Positions 11,881 through 23,146 of a stretch of DNA of 64,000 nucleotides are shown piece by piece; position 1 is the stretch's first letter, and every line of letters starts with the position of its first letter. The stretch is from Calliopum simillimum (lineage: Eukaryota; Arthropoda; Insecta; Diptera; Lauxaniidae). The stretch is taken from NCBI GenBank assembly GCA_951812925.1, contig OX638370.1, positions 30,309,964-30,373,963 on the forward strand, written 5' to 3'. Made by a program: the position numbers and the translations under genes. The notes below the pieces were generated by a model. It searched no databases. It was not told the DNA's origin and was given only the letters and a program-made list of their open reading frames with translations.

Positions 11881-13033
11881 ATGAAGTTTTTAATTATTTT
11901 CGTCTTGGCTTTGACCGCCGTTTCAGCATTCCGTATTGACGTTTATGAGGAGGACTCTGCTCTGGAGCAGAATGATATTGATGGTCGTATTATTAATGGA
12001 GACAGAGCTTCTCTTGAAGATTTTCCATGGAATGTCGGTCTTACTATCATCATCAGAAGTACTTCGCAAGCATTCTGCGGTGGATCAATAATTGAAAAAA
12101 ACTGGGTTCTGACTGCTGCTCACTGTGTGGATTTGTAAGTAGGACTGAAAAAAATCTGAAAAAACCTGTCAATCAAATGAGTCATAAAAGACTATTGTCC
12201 GATTCTTTTTTTGGAGTCCTTACATTCCTCAATAGTTCATAAACGCACCGAAAAGAGCCGCATATTTTAATAAAAGTTCCTTTTTTAACTCATTTTTTTT
12301 TTCAAATATGTGTCTTTTTGAACACAGAACTTTGAGGGCTCTGAAGCTCAAAGAAAAATAGACTAATACAACACTTAAAATTAAACTATTTTATGAGCTA
12401 ACTCGTGTGAGTCATATGTGTCATTTTGGAATCATAATTATTTTTACTTCTCTTTTTGGTTTTATTTTTTCTTATAGCCCATTTGAATACGTGATAATAC
12501 GTGCTGGATCTATTCAACGAACTAACGGTGGCATTGAAGTAGTTATACCATATGATCCAAGCCTGTTCAAAAAGCATCCTGATTGGAATTCATCGCTAAT
12601 AACAAACGATATTGCATTGATTCGTACCCCAACCTTTGTCACATCAGCCTACATTGCTATAGTTAAGATACCAGCAAACGATTTTTCTTCTTATGCTGGT
12701 GAAGTGGGTATTGTTTGTGGTTTTGGTAAGGCAAAAGACAATGGTGGTGTTTCTAATATTTTACTTTATGCAAACTTGACTATCATTCCAAATTCTGAAT
12801 GCGAAAAGTATTTTGGCTCTATTGTTAGAATTACAAACATCTGTACTTTCCAAACTAACAAACAGTCTCCCTGCTCAGGTGATTCCGGTAGTTCACTTGT
12901 TTCTGCTGCAGGTGAAATAGTCGGTATAGTTTCATTCGGTGGCGTTCCATGCGACCGTGCTCAACCTGCAGGTTATACACGTGTCTCTAAATATGTGAAT
13001 TGGATTAAATCAATTACACTAGTTTACAAATGA
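11881..13033 (+). CDS. secreted chymotrypsin-fold serine protease (S1A), two exons
   Basis: Exons are 11881-12134 and 12478-13033, joined by a GTAAGT...TTATAG intron; the product is 269 aa. Residues 1-16 are a signal peptide. A short propeptide ends at Arg36, with activation before IINGD. The triad is His81 (TAAHC), Asp129 (NDIALIR) and Ser221 (GDSGS). Disulfide candidates are C66-C82, C193-C207 and C217-C243. Position 189 by chymotrypsin numbering is Ser215, so trypsin specificity is not expected; chymotrypsin- or collagenase-like activity is more likely. Oddities are GDSGS in place of GDSGG, VCGFG in place of the usual GWG with an apparently unpaired C165, and a last dozen or so nucleotides that form the outer edge of a long inverted repeat. 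Length is normal and no frame damage is seen, so it is probably functional. Gut digestion is a family-based guess. No paralogue lies in the window. Confidence 0.93.
12135..12477 (+). other. intron of the serine protease gene
   Basis: The 343-nt phase-2 intron has donor GTAAGT at 12135 and acceptor TTCTTATAG ending at 12477 after a T-rich tract. Splicing converts GATTT|CCCA into codons D-F-P and restores the frame; unspliced reading stops immediately at TAA (12136). A free-standing frame beginning at 12407 is intron sequence and not a start. Confidence 0.9.
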
Positions 13034-14767
13034 TTAAAATTTTTTTTCCCAGCGAATGCCGTTACTCATTTTATATGGAAAATGGGCTGCTGATTCCGAA
13101 AATCGCATTTTTTTTTTTTTATTTCGTGTCATTTTCGAGATATCGGTCATTTTCGGTTTTTGGACCGAAAAAAAAAGATAGTTCCACTTAAATACAAATA
13201 TCTCAAGAACCAATGTTTATATTCAAACAAATAATATGCCATATTAAAGGTAATTAAATTACCTACAAATGATATCCACATCACTTTTTGGTTGGTTCGT
13301 TAGTTTCGATGAAATAAATTGATTTCTGAAAAAAAGAGTATATTTTTCCGAAAAAATTACAAAAATGTCTAAATCAACTGCATATTTTTACAAGAAAAAA
13401 AATTTTAAAAATCATTTTGTATTTTTATATCATAGTCTATAAATTTGTTAGGCAAATAAAATACTATTTAAGAAAATCGATGGAAAAATGCAAAAGTTGT
13501 ATACAATTCATTGATAAGTTACCAAAATGCGTTTTTCCCTATTTTTCCGTTTTTTTGTAATAAACCGTTCGAAAATTTGAAACTTTTTGTAAAAGAAATT
13601 AGAAAATCCAAAAAATTCTTAAAGAAGGCATTAAAAGGAAATACCCGTGCCTCGCCGTTTTTCTCTAGCACGTCAGATTTTTTTTTAATCGATTTTTGAA
13701 GTTTTTTAATCCACTGTACATGAAAAAACAGAAATAACGCATTCTTGTGTTAAATCGATGAATTTAACTATATGATCCTTACATCTGAGGTGTATCATGT
13801 CTTCAGCAAACTTATGCAGGATACTACGCGGAATATTTTTGTAGACAATTTTAACCCTCTAGAACCTCCACATGTAGGTCTTTTAACCTAAATGTGGGGG
13901 GGTCAAAATGACCCACATGTAAGGGTCTTAGAGGGTTAAAATTTTCTACAAAAATATTCCTCGTAATATCCTGCATAAGTTTACTGAACACATGATACAC
14001 CTCAAATGTAAGGATCATATCGTTATTTGCATCGATTTAACACAAGAATGCGTTATCTTTGTTTTTTTCATGTACAGTGGATTAAAAAACTTCAAAAATC
14101 GATTAAAAAAAAATCTGACGTGCTAGAGAAAAACGGCGAGGCACGGGTATTTCCTTTTAATGCCTTCTTTAAGAATTTTTTGGATTTTCTAATTTCTTTT
14201 ACAAAAAGTTTCAAATTTTCGAACGGTTTATTACAAAAAAACGGAAAAATAGGGAAAAACGCATTTTGGTAACTTATCAATGAATTGTATACAACTTTTG
14301 CATTTTTCCATCGATTTTCTTAAATGATATCTTATTTTCTACACAAATATATAGTCTATGATACAAAAAAAAAAATATTATAAAAAAGTTATGTCTTCTT
14401 GTATAAATTTGAAGTTGAATTTGATTTTTTCTTAATTTTTTCGAAAAAAAAATTTTTTTTTTTTAGAAATCAATTTATTTCACCGAAACTAACGAACCAA
14501 CCAAAAAGTGATGTGGATATCATTTGTAGGTAATTTAATTATCTTTAATATGACATATTATTTGTTTAAATACAAACATTGGTTCTTGAGATATTTGTAT
14601 TTTAATGGAACTATTTTTTTTTTTTGGTCCAAAAACCGAAAATGACCGATATCTCGAAAACGACACGAAATAAAAAAAAAAAAATGCGATTTTCGGAATC
14701 AGCAGCCCATTTTCCATATAAAATGAGTAACGGCATTCGCTGGGAATTTTGGCTGTAAACTAGTGTT
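13013..14767. repeat. 1.75-kb foldback (long inverted repeat)
   Basis: Left arm about 13013-13860 and right arm about 13925-14767 are inverted copies around a core TTAACCCTCTAGAACC...AGAGGGTTAA with GGGGTCAAAATGACCC. A 62-codon frame at 13511-13699 (+) is translated identically from 14092-14280 (-), so that segment of the arms is the same at protein level. The outermost matched bases ACACTAGTTTACA (left) include the last codons and stop region of the protease. Inner segments recur at 35.95-37.16 kb. No transposase is recognised; a foldback-type transposon or local inverted duplication are both possible. Confidence 0.88.
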
Positions 14768-14865
14768 ATAGATGCTAGTTACTAAATTCGATTAATATAA
14801 GTAGATTAAACTCGTAATTATAACATTTGACTTTTTTAAGCCATATACGAGACGTTAAGAATATC

Positions 14866-14871
14866 AATAAA
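14866..14871 (+). terminator. candidate polyadenylation signal
   Basis: AATAAA follows the foldback in an AT-rich context. If the foldback was inserted at the protease stop codon, this could be the displaced original poly(A) signal; otherwise it is a chance AT-rich hexamer. No cDNA evidence is available. Confidence 0.25.
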
Positions 14872-15469
14872 AATATTTTATTAAATAAATAAATGTACAT
14901 ACTTATTAAAAAAGCAACCGTTAACTTGTTTGTTTATACGTAAGCATAGGGATCTGAAGCTTTACAACCATACGAAAATCTATTATGCCCAGAGAGAGAG
15001 CTAAATTTAATGACGACTAAACCCAGATATTTCGATCGCAATAAGAGTTTTATCGTGCTTAACCTATTGGGTTCTATTACTATTATTTATGTTTATATTT
15101 ATATTTTTAAGTTCAAAATCCTTAGAACTTCTTCTAGATTAAGCTCTTCTCGACCATTAGGATATAAAAATCACAGTTAATCTGTTAAGATGTGCAGGTA
15201 CAATGTTTGCGTTGTCTTCACGGCTGATTCTACAGATAGTTTCCCTGGAGAGATTTATTGTACTGATATGTTTAAGTAGTTTGCAATGCCCACTTAGTCA
15301 TTCAAGAAGGACTTTAAGATTTTTTTTTAATAAAATTTTTTAGGGATTTTCTAAAAAAGAAAACATATGGTATGTTTTTTAACGTTTTCTTCCGTTTTGA
15401 AGTAAATCTCACACACAGTAACTTTTTGGTATACATAAATTAGGTGATTCTCAAAAATATCACAAAAAA
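14872..15469. other. unassigned stretch
   Basis: No gene or structured repeat is recognised; short AT-rich frames only. Confidence 0.45.
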
Positions 15470-15745
15470 AAAAAAGCTTTAATGAAAAATATCCAAAAAA
15501 AAAACATCCAAAAATAAAAACATCCAATAAAAGAAAATATCCAATAAATAATGGTCAAAAATAAAAATCCAAATAAAAAATCATCGATTGTATTAAATTG
15601 AGTTAAATTTTTTTTGAGGGAAAATTAATGTTGGACTTTTTTTATTGGATAATTTTTTTATAGGATATTTTTTAATAGGATGATTTTATTTTTGGATGTT
15701 TTTCATTGGATGTTTTTTTTTTTTGTTTTGGATATCTTTGAGTGG
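15470..15745. repeat. inverted repeat of 'ATCCAAAAATAAAAACATCC' type
   Basis: The left half has repeated AATATCCA/ACATCCAA words and the right half the inverse GGATGTTTTT/GGATATTTT words. Together they form a long imperfect A/T-rich hairpin around about 15600. No coding content. Confidence 0.6.
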
Positions 15746-15932
15746 AACCCATACATCAAATTGATTCAAACAAAAAAGTTTTAAAATTCTGTAATTACTC
15801 CTGAAAATCTGATTCGAAGTGTTGCCAATTCAAAAGACTATATTTTTAGTTTCCATGCACAGATTTTATTGATCAAACGCTATAATTGTTGGGAAATGTT
15901 CAAATTATAAGAATCTACTTGAGATTTTCGAT

Positions 15933-15976
15933 ATGGCCACCTTTGGCCTTAACTATGGCCACCTTTGGCCTTAACT
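15933..15976. repeat. 22-bp tandem duplication
   Basis: Two perfect adjacent copies begin ATGGCCACCTTTGGCC. They lie over the 3' end of the DD37D transposase and change its C-terminus. Confidence 0.95.
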
Positions 15977-16974
15977 ATGGCCCGTAGACGGTCGAAGAAC
16001 GAGTCGCATGCTGCACGAATTTGATTTTGTGGAAGTTTGCGCCATTCTCGTTGAAGGGCCACTTTTAGCGCATCAGCGCTCTGGTATTTTTTAGTCAAGA
16101 CCTTCCTGTCCAACATACCCCAGATTGAGAAATCCAGCGGATTCGCATCAGGCGAATTTGAGAGCCATTGTTGAGCAGAAATGAAGCTAGGAACGTTTTG
16201 TTCTAACCATTCTTGATTCACACGACCTTTGTGTGACGGTGCCGAGTCTTGTTGGAATGTCCATGGCTTGCGACCGAAATGTTTGCGTGCCCACGGTAGT
16301 AAAGCACCCTCCAACACTGATTCACGATACACCTGGGCGTTTACTTTGACGCCAGCGGCCAAAAAATCGAGTGGTGAGCGCCCATCAGCAATCACTGCAG
16401 CCCAAACCATCACATGCGGTGGTGCCTGCGTCCTGGTGGCCAAACGAACATTCAAATTTTCGTAGGACCTCTCTGTCAAGTAAACCCGATCATTTTGTTT
16501 GTTTACATATTGCTGGATACAGTAATTTTTCTCATCAGAGAAGACAATTTGTGACAGATTTCCGGCGGCGTGCAAGCGCAACAACGCCTTGGCTCTATCG
16601 AGCCTAACTTTTTTTTGAGCAGGAGTGAGATCATGCGCCTTTTGGAACTTGAGGGCCTTTAGTCCGAGCTTGTTTGACAATATGTGTTCCATTCGTTCAC
16701 GCGATATTTTCAGCTCGGCAGCCATTTGTCTGCCACTGCGTCTCGGATTTCGCTCAATTCTGGCCTTCACCTTTCGAACCATTTCTGGTGATGTTGCAGT
16801 TATTTTCCGACCACCACCATGCCGTTTGGCAACGCTGCCGGTACCATTGTAACGTGTTATGGTCCGATACACAAACATTTTATTCACTTTTAAATGTTTC
16901 AGCTAACGAACAATTGCTGGTTGCGATTTTCCAGCCAAATAAAGAGCAATCACACTATTACGTTTGAATTCCAT
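15949..16974 (-). pseudogene. DD37D transposase, nearly intact (one nonsense codon, altered C-terminus)
   Basis: The likely start ATG at 16974 gives MEFKRNSVIALYLAG, then a TAG at codon 24, then an uninterrupted frame of 312 codons from the next ATG at 16887. The N-terminal half has paired helix-turn-helix content (SVAKRHGGGRK; RRSGRQMAAELKISRERM). Catalytic blocks are VFSDEKNY, FQQDSAPSHKG and SPDANPLDFSIW, with 37 residues between the second and third Asp. A 22-bp tandem duplication at 15933-15976 shifts the frame at the C-terminus and makes the stop at 15949; without it the frame would run a few residues further. This is a DDE transposase, recently active but probably dead. Confidence 0.87.
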
Positions 16975-17307
16975 TTCGAAAATTATTTATTTTCAATAAA
17001 TTGACGCGCAAATGCTTTTGGTAACTTGTTGACAATAGAATGAACTAACATCATGCCAATTTTTAGACAGCTGTCATGTTCCATCTGTCAGATAAGTCTA
17101 TCTGAAGTTGGTAACAGTTCGAATCAGCCACCCTGTAGAAAGTGAGCTAAGAATTTTAAAAGGTCATTTAGAGTTCGCGCACAGCTGTTTTATGCAAAAA
17201 TTATGTCAAAATAAATTTTTTTTCTCTTGATTTAATGTTTGCAAAAAAACATCAAAAATTTGACACCAATACCAAACTCCTGCGTTTTTGAAAAAGTTAT
17301 TGTAAAA

Positions 17308-17602
17308 AAGTATGTAGGTAATTTTTATAGATTTTTGATCGCTGAATCCGAATATGACCTCTTTCTCACGTCTGAGATCCGAGTAATCCTTGATTTAAAA
17401 CGCTTTAAAGAAGAAACTCAGGGCTATTTAACACCGCTGCCAAAAGTAAACTAGACTTCTTTCAGGATGCAAGCCATATGTTTGAAAACAGCGTTTTCTG
17501 TACTTTAAATCAAGGATAACCCGGATCTTAGACGTGATGGAGCAAATCGGAGGTCATATTCGGATTCAGCGAGCAAAAATCTATAAAAAATCACCTACTC
17601 TG
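17308..17602. repeat. long hairpin with GCTGAATCCGAAT motif
   Basis: The left arm (about 17308-17400; TAGATTTTTGATCGCTGAAT, AATCCTTGATTTAAA) is inverted at about 17505-17602 (TTTAAATCAAGGAT, CATATTCGGATTCAGCG). The arms are roughly 90 bp and imperfect. Short frames within it are coincidental. Confidence 0.8.
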
Positions 17603-17989
17603 ATCTCATACTTTTTTTCATCGCAGGACTGTGCAATGAATGTATCGTATTTTAGTCAAAAACAGCAGAAGTTCCAAGGAAGATTTTTCCACAGTAAAAT
17701 CCTAAATCTATATTTTTGATGCATTTTGCCAACTTATAATGAAATTGTACAGGGTACATATCTATTTTAACCTATTACTTCCTATTTTAAAGGATTTTTT
17801 TGGCAACTTTTCCAAAAACTGGGCTTTAACAAGTTGAAGTGCTCTGAAAAAAAAAAAAAATTGAACTATCGGTTATCAAGAATAAGAAATACCCAGATCT
17901 TAAGAATAATACTCAAAAAATTCAATAAAAAAAGAACGAAGTTTTATTTTAACTGGTGAAAAAATTTTTTGTGATTTTTTAGAATATTT

Positions 17990-18215
17990 GTGTAAAATAT
18001 TTTAGCCCATTATAACCAAGTTTTTGGGAAAAGGAGTCCAAAAGACACTTAAAAACAGGACATAATGGGCAAAGATGTTTTAAAAAATTGTTCTTTGCTT
18101 GATTTCACGTTTACTTGTATAAACATCTTAGCCCCTTACACGGCGTTTTTATGGGTCTTTTTGACCGTTTTTCCAAAAATTTGTTCATAATGGGTTAAAA
18201 TATTCTACAAAAATA
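17990..18215. repeat. pair of palindromic 'CCCATTATAA' units
   Basis: Two inverted units (AGCCCATTATAACCAAG...CATAATGGGC and AGCCCCTTACACGG...CATAATGGGTTAAAA) with internal GGTCTTTTTGACC belong to the same family as the TTAA-bounded 71-bp units at 58.7-59.15 kb and the single copy near 36.51 kb. Confidence 0.65.
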
Positions 18216-19036
18216 TTTTTAGAAAAATTTTTTAACAGAAAAAAAATACCGTCCGAACGGTGGCAACAGTTTATGGTAGCGCACGTGCACATGATAAACA
18301 CAACATTAAACAATTTCAAAAGCTCATAACTTGAAAACTGTAAAAGATACCACGATTTTAAGGGTCGCAAAATAATTATACTAAAATTTACTTTCAAGCC
18401 CCAAATTGGCTTTCAAAAAGAAGAGAAAGCTTTTCTTACTACAAAAATTAATTTTTTTTTTCATGTAATTTTTTTATTTTCAAAAGATCATACTTTTTTA
18501 CACTAACTCTGAAAACTTCATCAAAATCGTATAAAAAGCAGAGAAGTTATGAGTTTTCAAATATGTGAGTATCCAAAAGTTGCAATAAACTTCCTATGGC
18601 CGCCATCTTGGATTTTTTTGTAATTTCGGAAAACCATTTTACCACAGTCATATGAATGTCAAATACTAACCAATTTTCAAAGAAATCAGAGATGTCAACC
18701 CAAATCTTAATCGAATATATAAAAATTTACCAGTTGAATAATTTTTTGACTGGACTATTGAGGTCTCCGCTTTTGTAATATGTTTAAGGAAATTTTTTTT
18801 TATTGATTTATGTTTTAATTTTAATAAAGCATCAAATGCTGCAAACCATAACTCTATGAGGGACATAAGAATTGCTCCAAAACTGAATATTTTTTCACAA
18901 ATGTCAGATAAAATGACAAAGAGTTAAATAGTTAAATATATTTTGTTTAGTATTGTATTTTGAAGCATTAAAATTCCTGAAGGGTCTGTTAACAATTAAC
19001 AGTTTCAAAATGTATATATGGGCATTTCTCAGAAAC
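18216..19036. other. unassigned AT-rich stretch
   Basis: No gene is supported. Short frames on the minus strand (18185-18397, 18666-18866) have no domain or splice support. The phrase GGCCGCCATCTTGGA near 18600 also belongs to repeat-like text. Confidence 0.4.
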
Positions 19037-19288
19037 TTTTAACCTATAGTTGTCGTCAAGTTTTGATGTCAAACACGTGTCTTGTCAAACACCTTAGATG
19101 CATTTAATTCAAATAGTAATGATTTTTTGTGAATATTGGCCCGCGGACATATTGTTCAAACATTAACAAGTATGTGCATTCACAAAAAATTCACAAATAA
19201 TCATTACTATTTGAATTAAATGCATCTAAGGTGTTTGATATGACACGTGTTTGACATCAAAACTTGACGACAACTACAGGTTTATATC
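19037..19288. repeat. about 250-bp hairpin, arms about 90 bp
   Basis: The left arm (ACCTATAGTTGTCGTCAAGT; ATTCAAATAGTAATGATT) is inverted in the right arm (AATCATTACTATTTGAAT; ACTTGACGACAACTACAGG). The central loop holds GGCCCGCGGAC. It is MITE-like, but no target duplication is recognised. Confidence 0.85.
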
Positions 19289-20110
19289 AAAAATTTAATT
19301 GTTCAATTGTTGGCCTCCATCGATAGAATAGGACTTATGGTTTGCTAAATAGTTCATACGCAATGTTTTTTCTAATAATTGACCTAAAGGGCTCTTGAAA
19401 AATAAAATATGTAAAAAAGTTCATATGATCACTTAAAACTTATTTCGAAAAACTTAAAAAAGAAATTCAATGCTCCAAAGCTAAAAGTAGGAAGATTATT
19501 ATTATTAACTTGAAAAAGCTTTTAGACGGTACACACTTAACGCAAAGTTGTTTTTTCGAATATTTAAAAGTTGAAAGTTTTTTCTTTACATTTCACTTAA
19601 TGCCCGATGTTCACCCACTGGGCAGCAGCACCTCCTTTTAACGCTCAATTAAAATTCATATTTCGTCATGCGCTTAATTGGCTCAGGAACACGCACCAAA
19701 TGTTACCAACTGGACCCCACCAACCAAACCCAACAAATGTTTCGTTGCACTTTAGATAGCAAGCAGACTAACACCGGCCGCAACGGCGGCGTGCAAATAG
19801 CAACAAATTTACAAATGAAAATTAATATGTTGCCAGATTGTTATAAAAAACAATATATTAAGGTATTTTAAGAAAAAACTATATTTGAATCATAATTATA
19901 AGAATCAAAATGCAAGTAACAAATTAAGACCATAATTTACTTAGAAATGCCACATATTGGGCGGTTACTCAAATATTTTGAAAGTTTTTTCTGGGTTTGT
20001 TTGTTTTTTCGGAACTGACAAAAAATATTTTTCTTTATACAAAGATTTTCGGAAGAACTCTTCGAGGGCTACCTATAACGCAGTGCAACATTTTTCAAGT
20101 CATTGACGGT
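19289..20110. other. unassigned stretch, locally less AT-rich
   Basis: The segment 19600-19800 is noticeably richer in G and C than its surroundings (CCAACTGGACCCCACCAACC; CACCGGCCGCAACGGCGGCG). It contains a 67-codon frame at 19668-19871 with no recognisable domain. It may be unique host noncoding DNA. Confidence 0.4.
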
Positions 20111-20658
20111 GAACTAAAATCCGTTATAAGGCGTCGAAAGTACTCGCCGAAACAAGTAATTCTGCCAGAGCGTTTTGCAAAGTTGGCTCATATAAGGATT
20201 TTATGGTCATTTTTGCGATTTTAGGGCACTAGATGAATTTTTTTCGGTTAAGTTTGTTCGGCATTTTTTTTCTTCTATTCGATAGCTACAACATTGCTGA
20301 AGTCATCAAAACAATATTTTCGGCCCGTTACCGAGATATAGCCATATGAAAAAATCGAAAAATCGCTCAAAATCCAATTTGAGGCAAAAAGTTGCAATTT
20401 TCAGCTGGATAATTATAATTATCTATGTATCGGTAACGAGCCGAAAATATTGTTTTGATGACTTCAGCAATGTTGTAGCTATTGAATAGAAGAAAAAAAA
20501 ATGCCGAACAAACTTAACCGAAAAAAATTCATCTAGTGCCCTAAAATCGCAAAAATGACCATAAAATCCTTATATGAGCCAACTTTGCAAAACGCTCTGG
20601 CAGAATTACTTGTTTCGGCGAGTACTTTCGACGCCTTATAACGGATTTTAGTTCACTT
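20111..20658. repeat. long hairpin with about 230-bp arms
   Basis: The left arm, about 20111-20344, is almost exactly inverted at about 20428-20658 (for example TCCGTTATAAGGCGTCGAAA and its inverse; AACAATATTTTCGG and its inverse). The loop is about 85 bp. The arms are highly similar, so the structure is recent or homogenised. No transposase is present. Confidence 0.88.
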
Positions 20659-22149
20659 TGTAATTCTTATCAGAATTTATGCGAATAACATGAAAAGTAC
20701 GAATATTGTTGAGAAGTTGTACTAGGATTTTATTAAGAACTCTTCGAGTTTACCCAGAACTAAACTCTGTTTATCTAAAAATATAGATCTCAAAATTACA
20801 GATATATTGCGAATTTTGCAAAAGAACTGCAGAACTTTCTCATTAGATTCAGAACTCAAAAAATTTCCGAAAATTTCGGCGCCAACTTCAAACAAGTATC
20901 TCAAATCGCCTAATCGCCTTCGAAAAAATTATTCACTTTATTCATTTTCTCCTTTGTTCCTCCCTTAGTATTTATTTGAGCTTCTTTTCATTTGATTTTG
21001 GATGAAATTTTGTTTTTTATTTTGGATGAGTTTTTACTTTAATGAAGCTTAATTTCTTGGAAAATTTTTATTTCTTAATAACTGATAACAATATTTTCGA
21101 CGATTATTATACTCATGCAACAATCCCAAGGTTATCTTAAAATATTTTATTTCTAAAAAATTTCGCGCAGTAAAAAAATTCTCTGTAAGTGGCACCACCA
21201 TAAATGGCACCATGTGCCATGTGTTTTTGGCTAACACAAATGAACAAAAAAAAAACGAAGCCAGCACTCATGGAACATGATGATGCTCAGAAATTATTCC
21301 GATAGCGTTTAAGTTTGTCCGCAATGCATTTGCTTGCTGTGTTGTACCCAAACTGCTCGTCGTCGGGTGATGCCGGTGTTTGGTGCATTTACCAGAGAGT
21401 TTAACGTTTAACATTTGCTGCCGCTGCTGTTGTATGTCGTGCAACTACATGTACATCTAATGGATGCAACACAAAGTAAGTAGCAGCATCAGTACCATGT
21501 ACTATGTTACAAAAATTGCTGAAAAAAAAAAAAAGTCCGTTCGTGTAACGAAAATTGAAAATGAAAATTTTGTGAAGCATGGTATTTTTTTCTTTAATTT
21601 TAAATATATTTTTATTTTATTTAATGTAACCACATGTGTCTTGTCTTTTTATGAGTTTATTAGGAAATTTTTAAGGTAATGGATATTGGCTTTAAAGGTA
21701 ATTTTGCTGATAAAAAAGTATCAGTATGCAAGTGTTTAAGTAATTGAGTGAGAAAAAATTTAAAAATCTTTCAAAAAAAAATAAAAAATATATGTTTATG
21801 ATATGAGCTGAAAATGCTTTTAATCAGTGAAACTTCTTTGAACCTAAATTTAAGTTTATCAACATAAGATCATAAGGAAAAAACTCATTGCACAAATTAT
21901 AAATTAACCTAATAACGTTTTTCCAATGTTATCCAATATGTACTGTATACAGAGTGCAAACGTTAAGGCCTAGTATAACAAAAAATTATAAGTGACGGGA
22001 GGGTTTCAAAATGTACCTCAGAGGAGTAATAGGGAAAAAACTGATTTTCTGAGTTGTTTCACAACTTGGGTCACCCTACCGTTTTAGAGAAAACTTTTTT
22101 ATGGGACTCTGTTAGCTAATTGTATGAGCATTCTAAGAGTGTAATTGGC
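20659..22149. other. unassigned stretch
   Basis: No gene is supported. A repeat-like phrase at 20800-20890 (AACTCAAAAAATTTCCGAAA) resembles the inverted pair at 30.7 and 33.2 kb. The interval 21270-21480 is relatively GC-rich with a CTG-like run near 21418-21430 and may be unique host DNA. Confidence 0.4.
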
Positions 22150-22157
22150 TTATAGGG

Positions 22158-22831
22158 CAGTGGTTCTCAACTGGTGGGGCGGGCCCCCTAGGGGGTGTGA
22201 AGACATTTCAAGGGGGCCGCGACACATTTTATAAAGCCTTTGAAAATAAAGGAACTATACAATGCAAATTTTTATTTTATTTTATTTTGTCCCAATCTTC
22301 TTATTTTGATTATTATGAAGTTTTGAATCGTTCTTAAAATGTTTTAAATACAGCCACGTTCTGGAATCCAATTTTCTTCGAAATCGAGATGAAATTAAAC
22401 TTGATGCGTTCCCCATTTCGATAAGTAAGATGGAATCGGATTTGTATTTTAACAAATTTAATTGGCTATCGGTTCCAATCTGATAACAAAGGATAACTGT
22501 GATCCCAGATCTGATAAAGAATAATAATTGCCAGATTTGGATTCAGCAAATCAACAAAAAAAAAAGTTATCGAGATCGCATTCAAAATTTCGTGTAATTG
22601 GATTCAGAAGCACCTAAAATTTCAGAAAATGGCTAGTAAACTGGATTTTAAAATAATCCAATGACCTTTTTCTGTAATATTTATTTGAAATAATTTTTGA
22701 ATAAGTAAATTTTTTTGGGGAAAATTGTAAAACATTTATTTTTTTTTTTTTTTTTTTGTTTTGTGAAGGGGGCGCGAGCTTGTGAAGAACTTGAAAAGGG
22801 GGGCGTGACCAAAAACGGTTGAGAACCACTG
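22158..22831. mobile_element. hAT-type MITE with near-perfect 8-bp target duplication
   Basis: The termini CAGTGGTTCTCAAC (start) and its inverse ending 22831 are a common hAT terminus. The flanks are TTATAGGG (22150-22157) and TTATAGGA (22832-22839), matching at 7 of 8 bases. GC-rich ends (GGGGCGGGCCCCC) surround an AT-rich interior without a transposase. Size is 674 bp. Confidence 0.88.
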
Positions 22832-22939
22832 TTATAGGATTTAAAAGGACTTCGCATAGTTCTATAAATTTGATATTTTCATTTTTTTTTTCCTACTTTT
22901 AGACTTTTACAGCCTTTTAAGTAGGAAAAAGATCCGATT

Positions 22940-23138
22940 AACATAAACGTTTATAATTTTTTTGGAATCATCGTTAAATTTGCTTTAATTCGGTAATACA
23001 TTTGTCATACCAATTTTTTGGTTTGAGATCAGGTGTTCTTAGCATGCGTTGCACTTCCTTTGATGCGCGCGCTGCACTTTCTCTACCGGAGCCCTCAAAC
23101 GGATTTTTCTTGAAAATAATTATAGTACTTTGACTGAG
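22940..23138. repeat. dispersed repeat shared with 61.95-62.2 kb
   Basis: Phrases such as TTCGGTAATACATTTGTCAT, CAATTTTTTGGTTTGAG, GCATGCGTTGC and CGGAGCCCTCAAA align with 61.95-62.15 kb (TTCGGTAGTACATTTTCATA and so on). The hAT element at 23147 is inserted at its right side. Confidence 0.65.
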
Positions 23139-23146
23139 TGCAGTAG

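Larger units (their letters stand above)
15798..17135 (-). mobile_element. DD37D (maT-like) Tc1/mariner-superfamily element
   Basis: The right end is CAGGGTGGCTGATTCGAACT (inverse, ending 17135 next to TA). The left end near 15798-15835 is a degraded match (CTGATTCGAAGTGTTGCCAA). Size is about 1.34 kb. The transposase on the minus strand is almost intact. Termini, size and spacing of catalytic residues fit the maT/ITmD37D group. Confidence 0.82.

Noticed and set aside
12407..12477. Second protease start giving a separate 208-codon gene
   Set aside because: This part is intron; splicing at 12134/12478 joins the His and Asp/Ser halves in frame.
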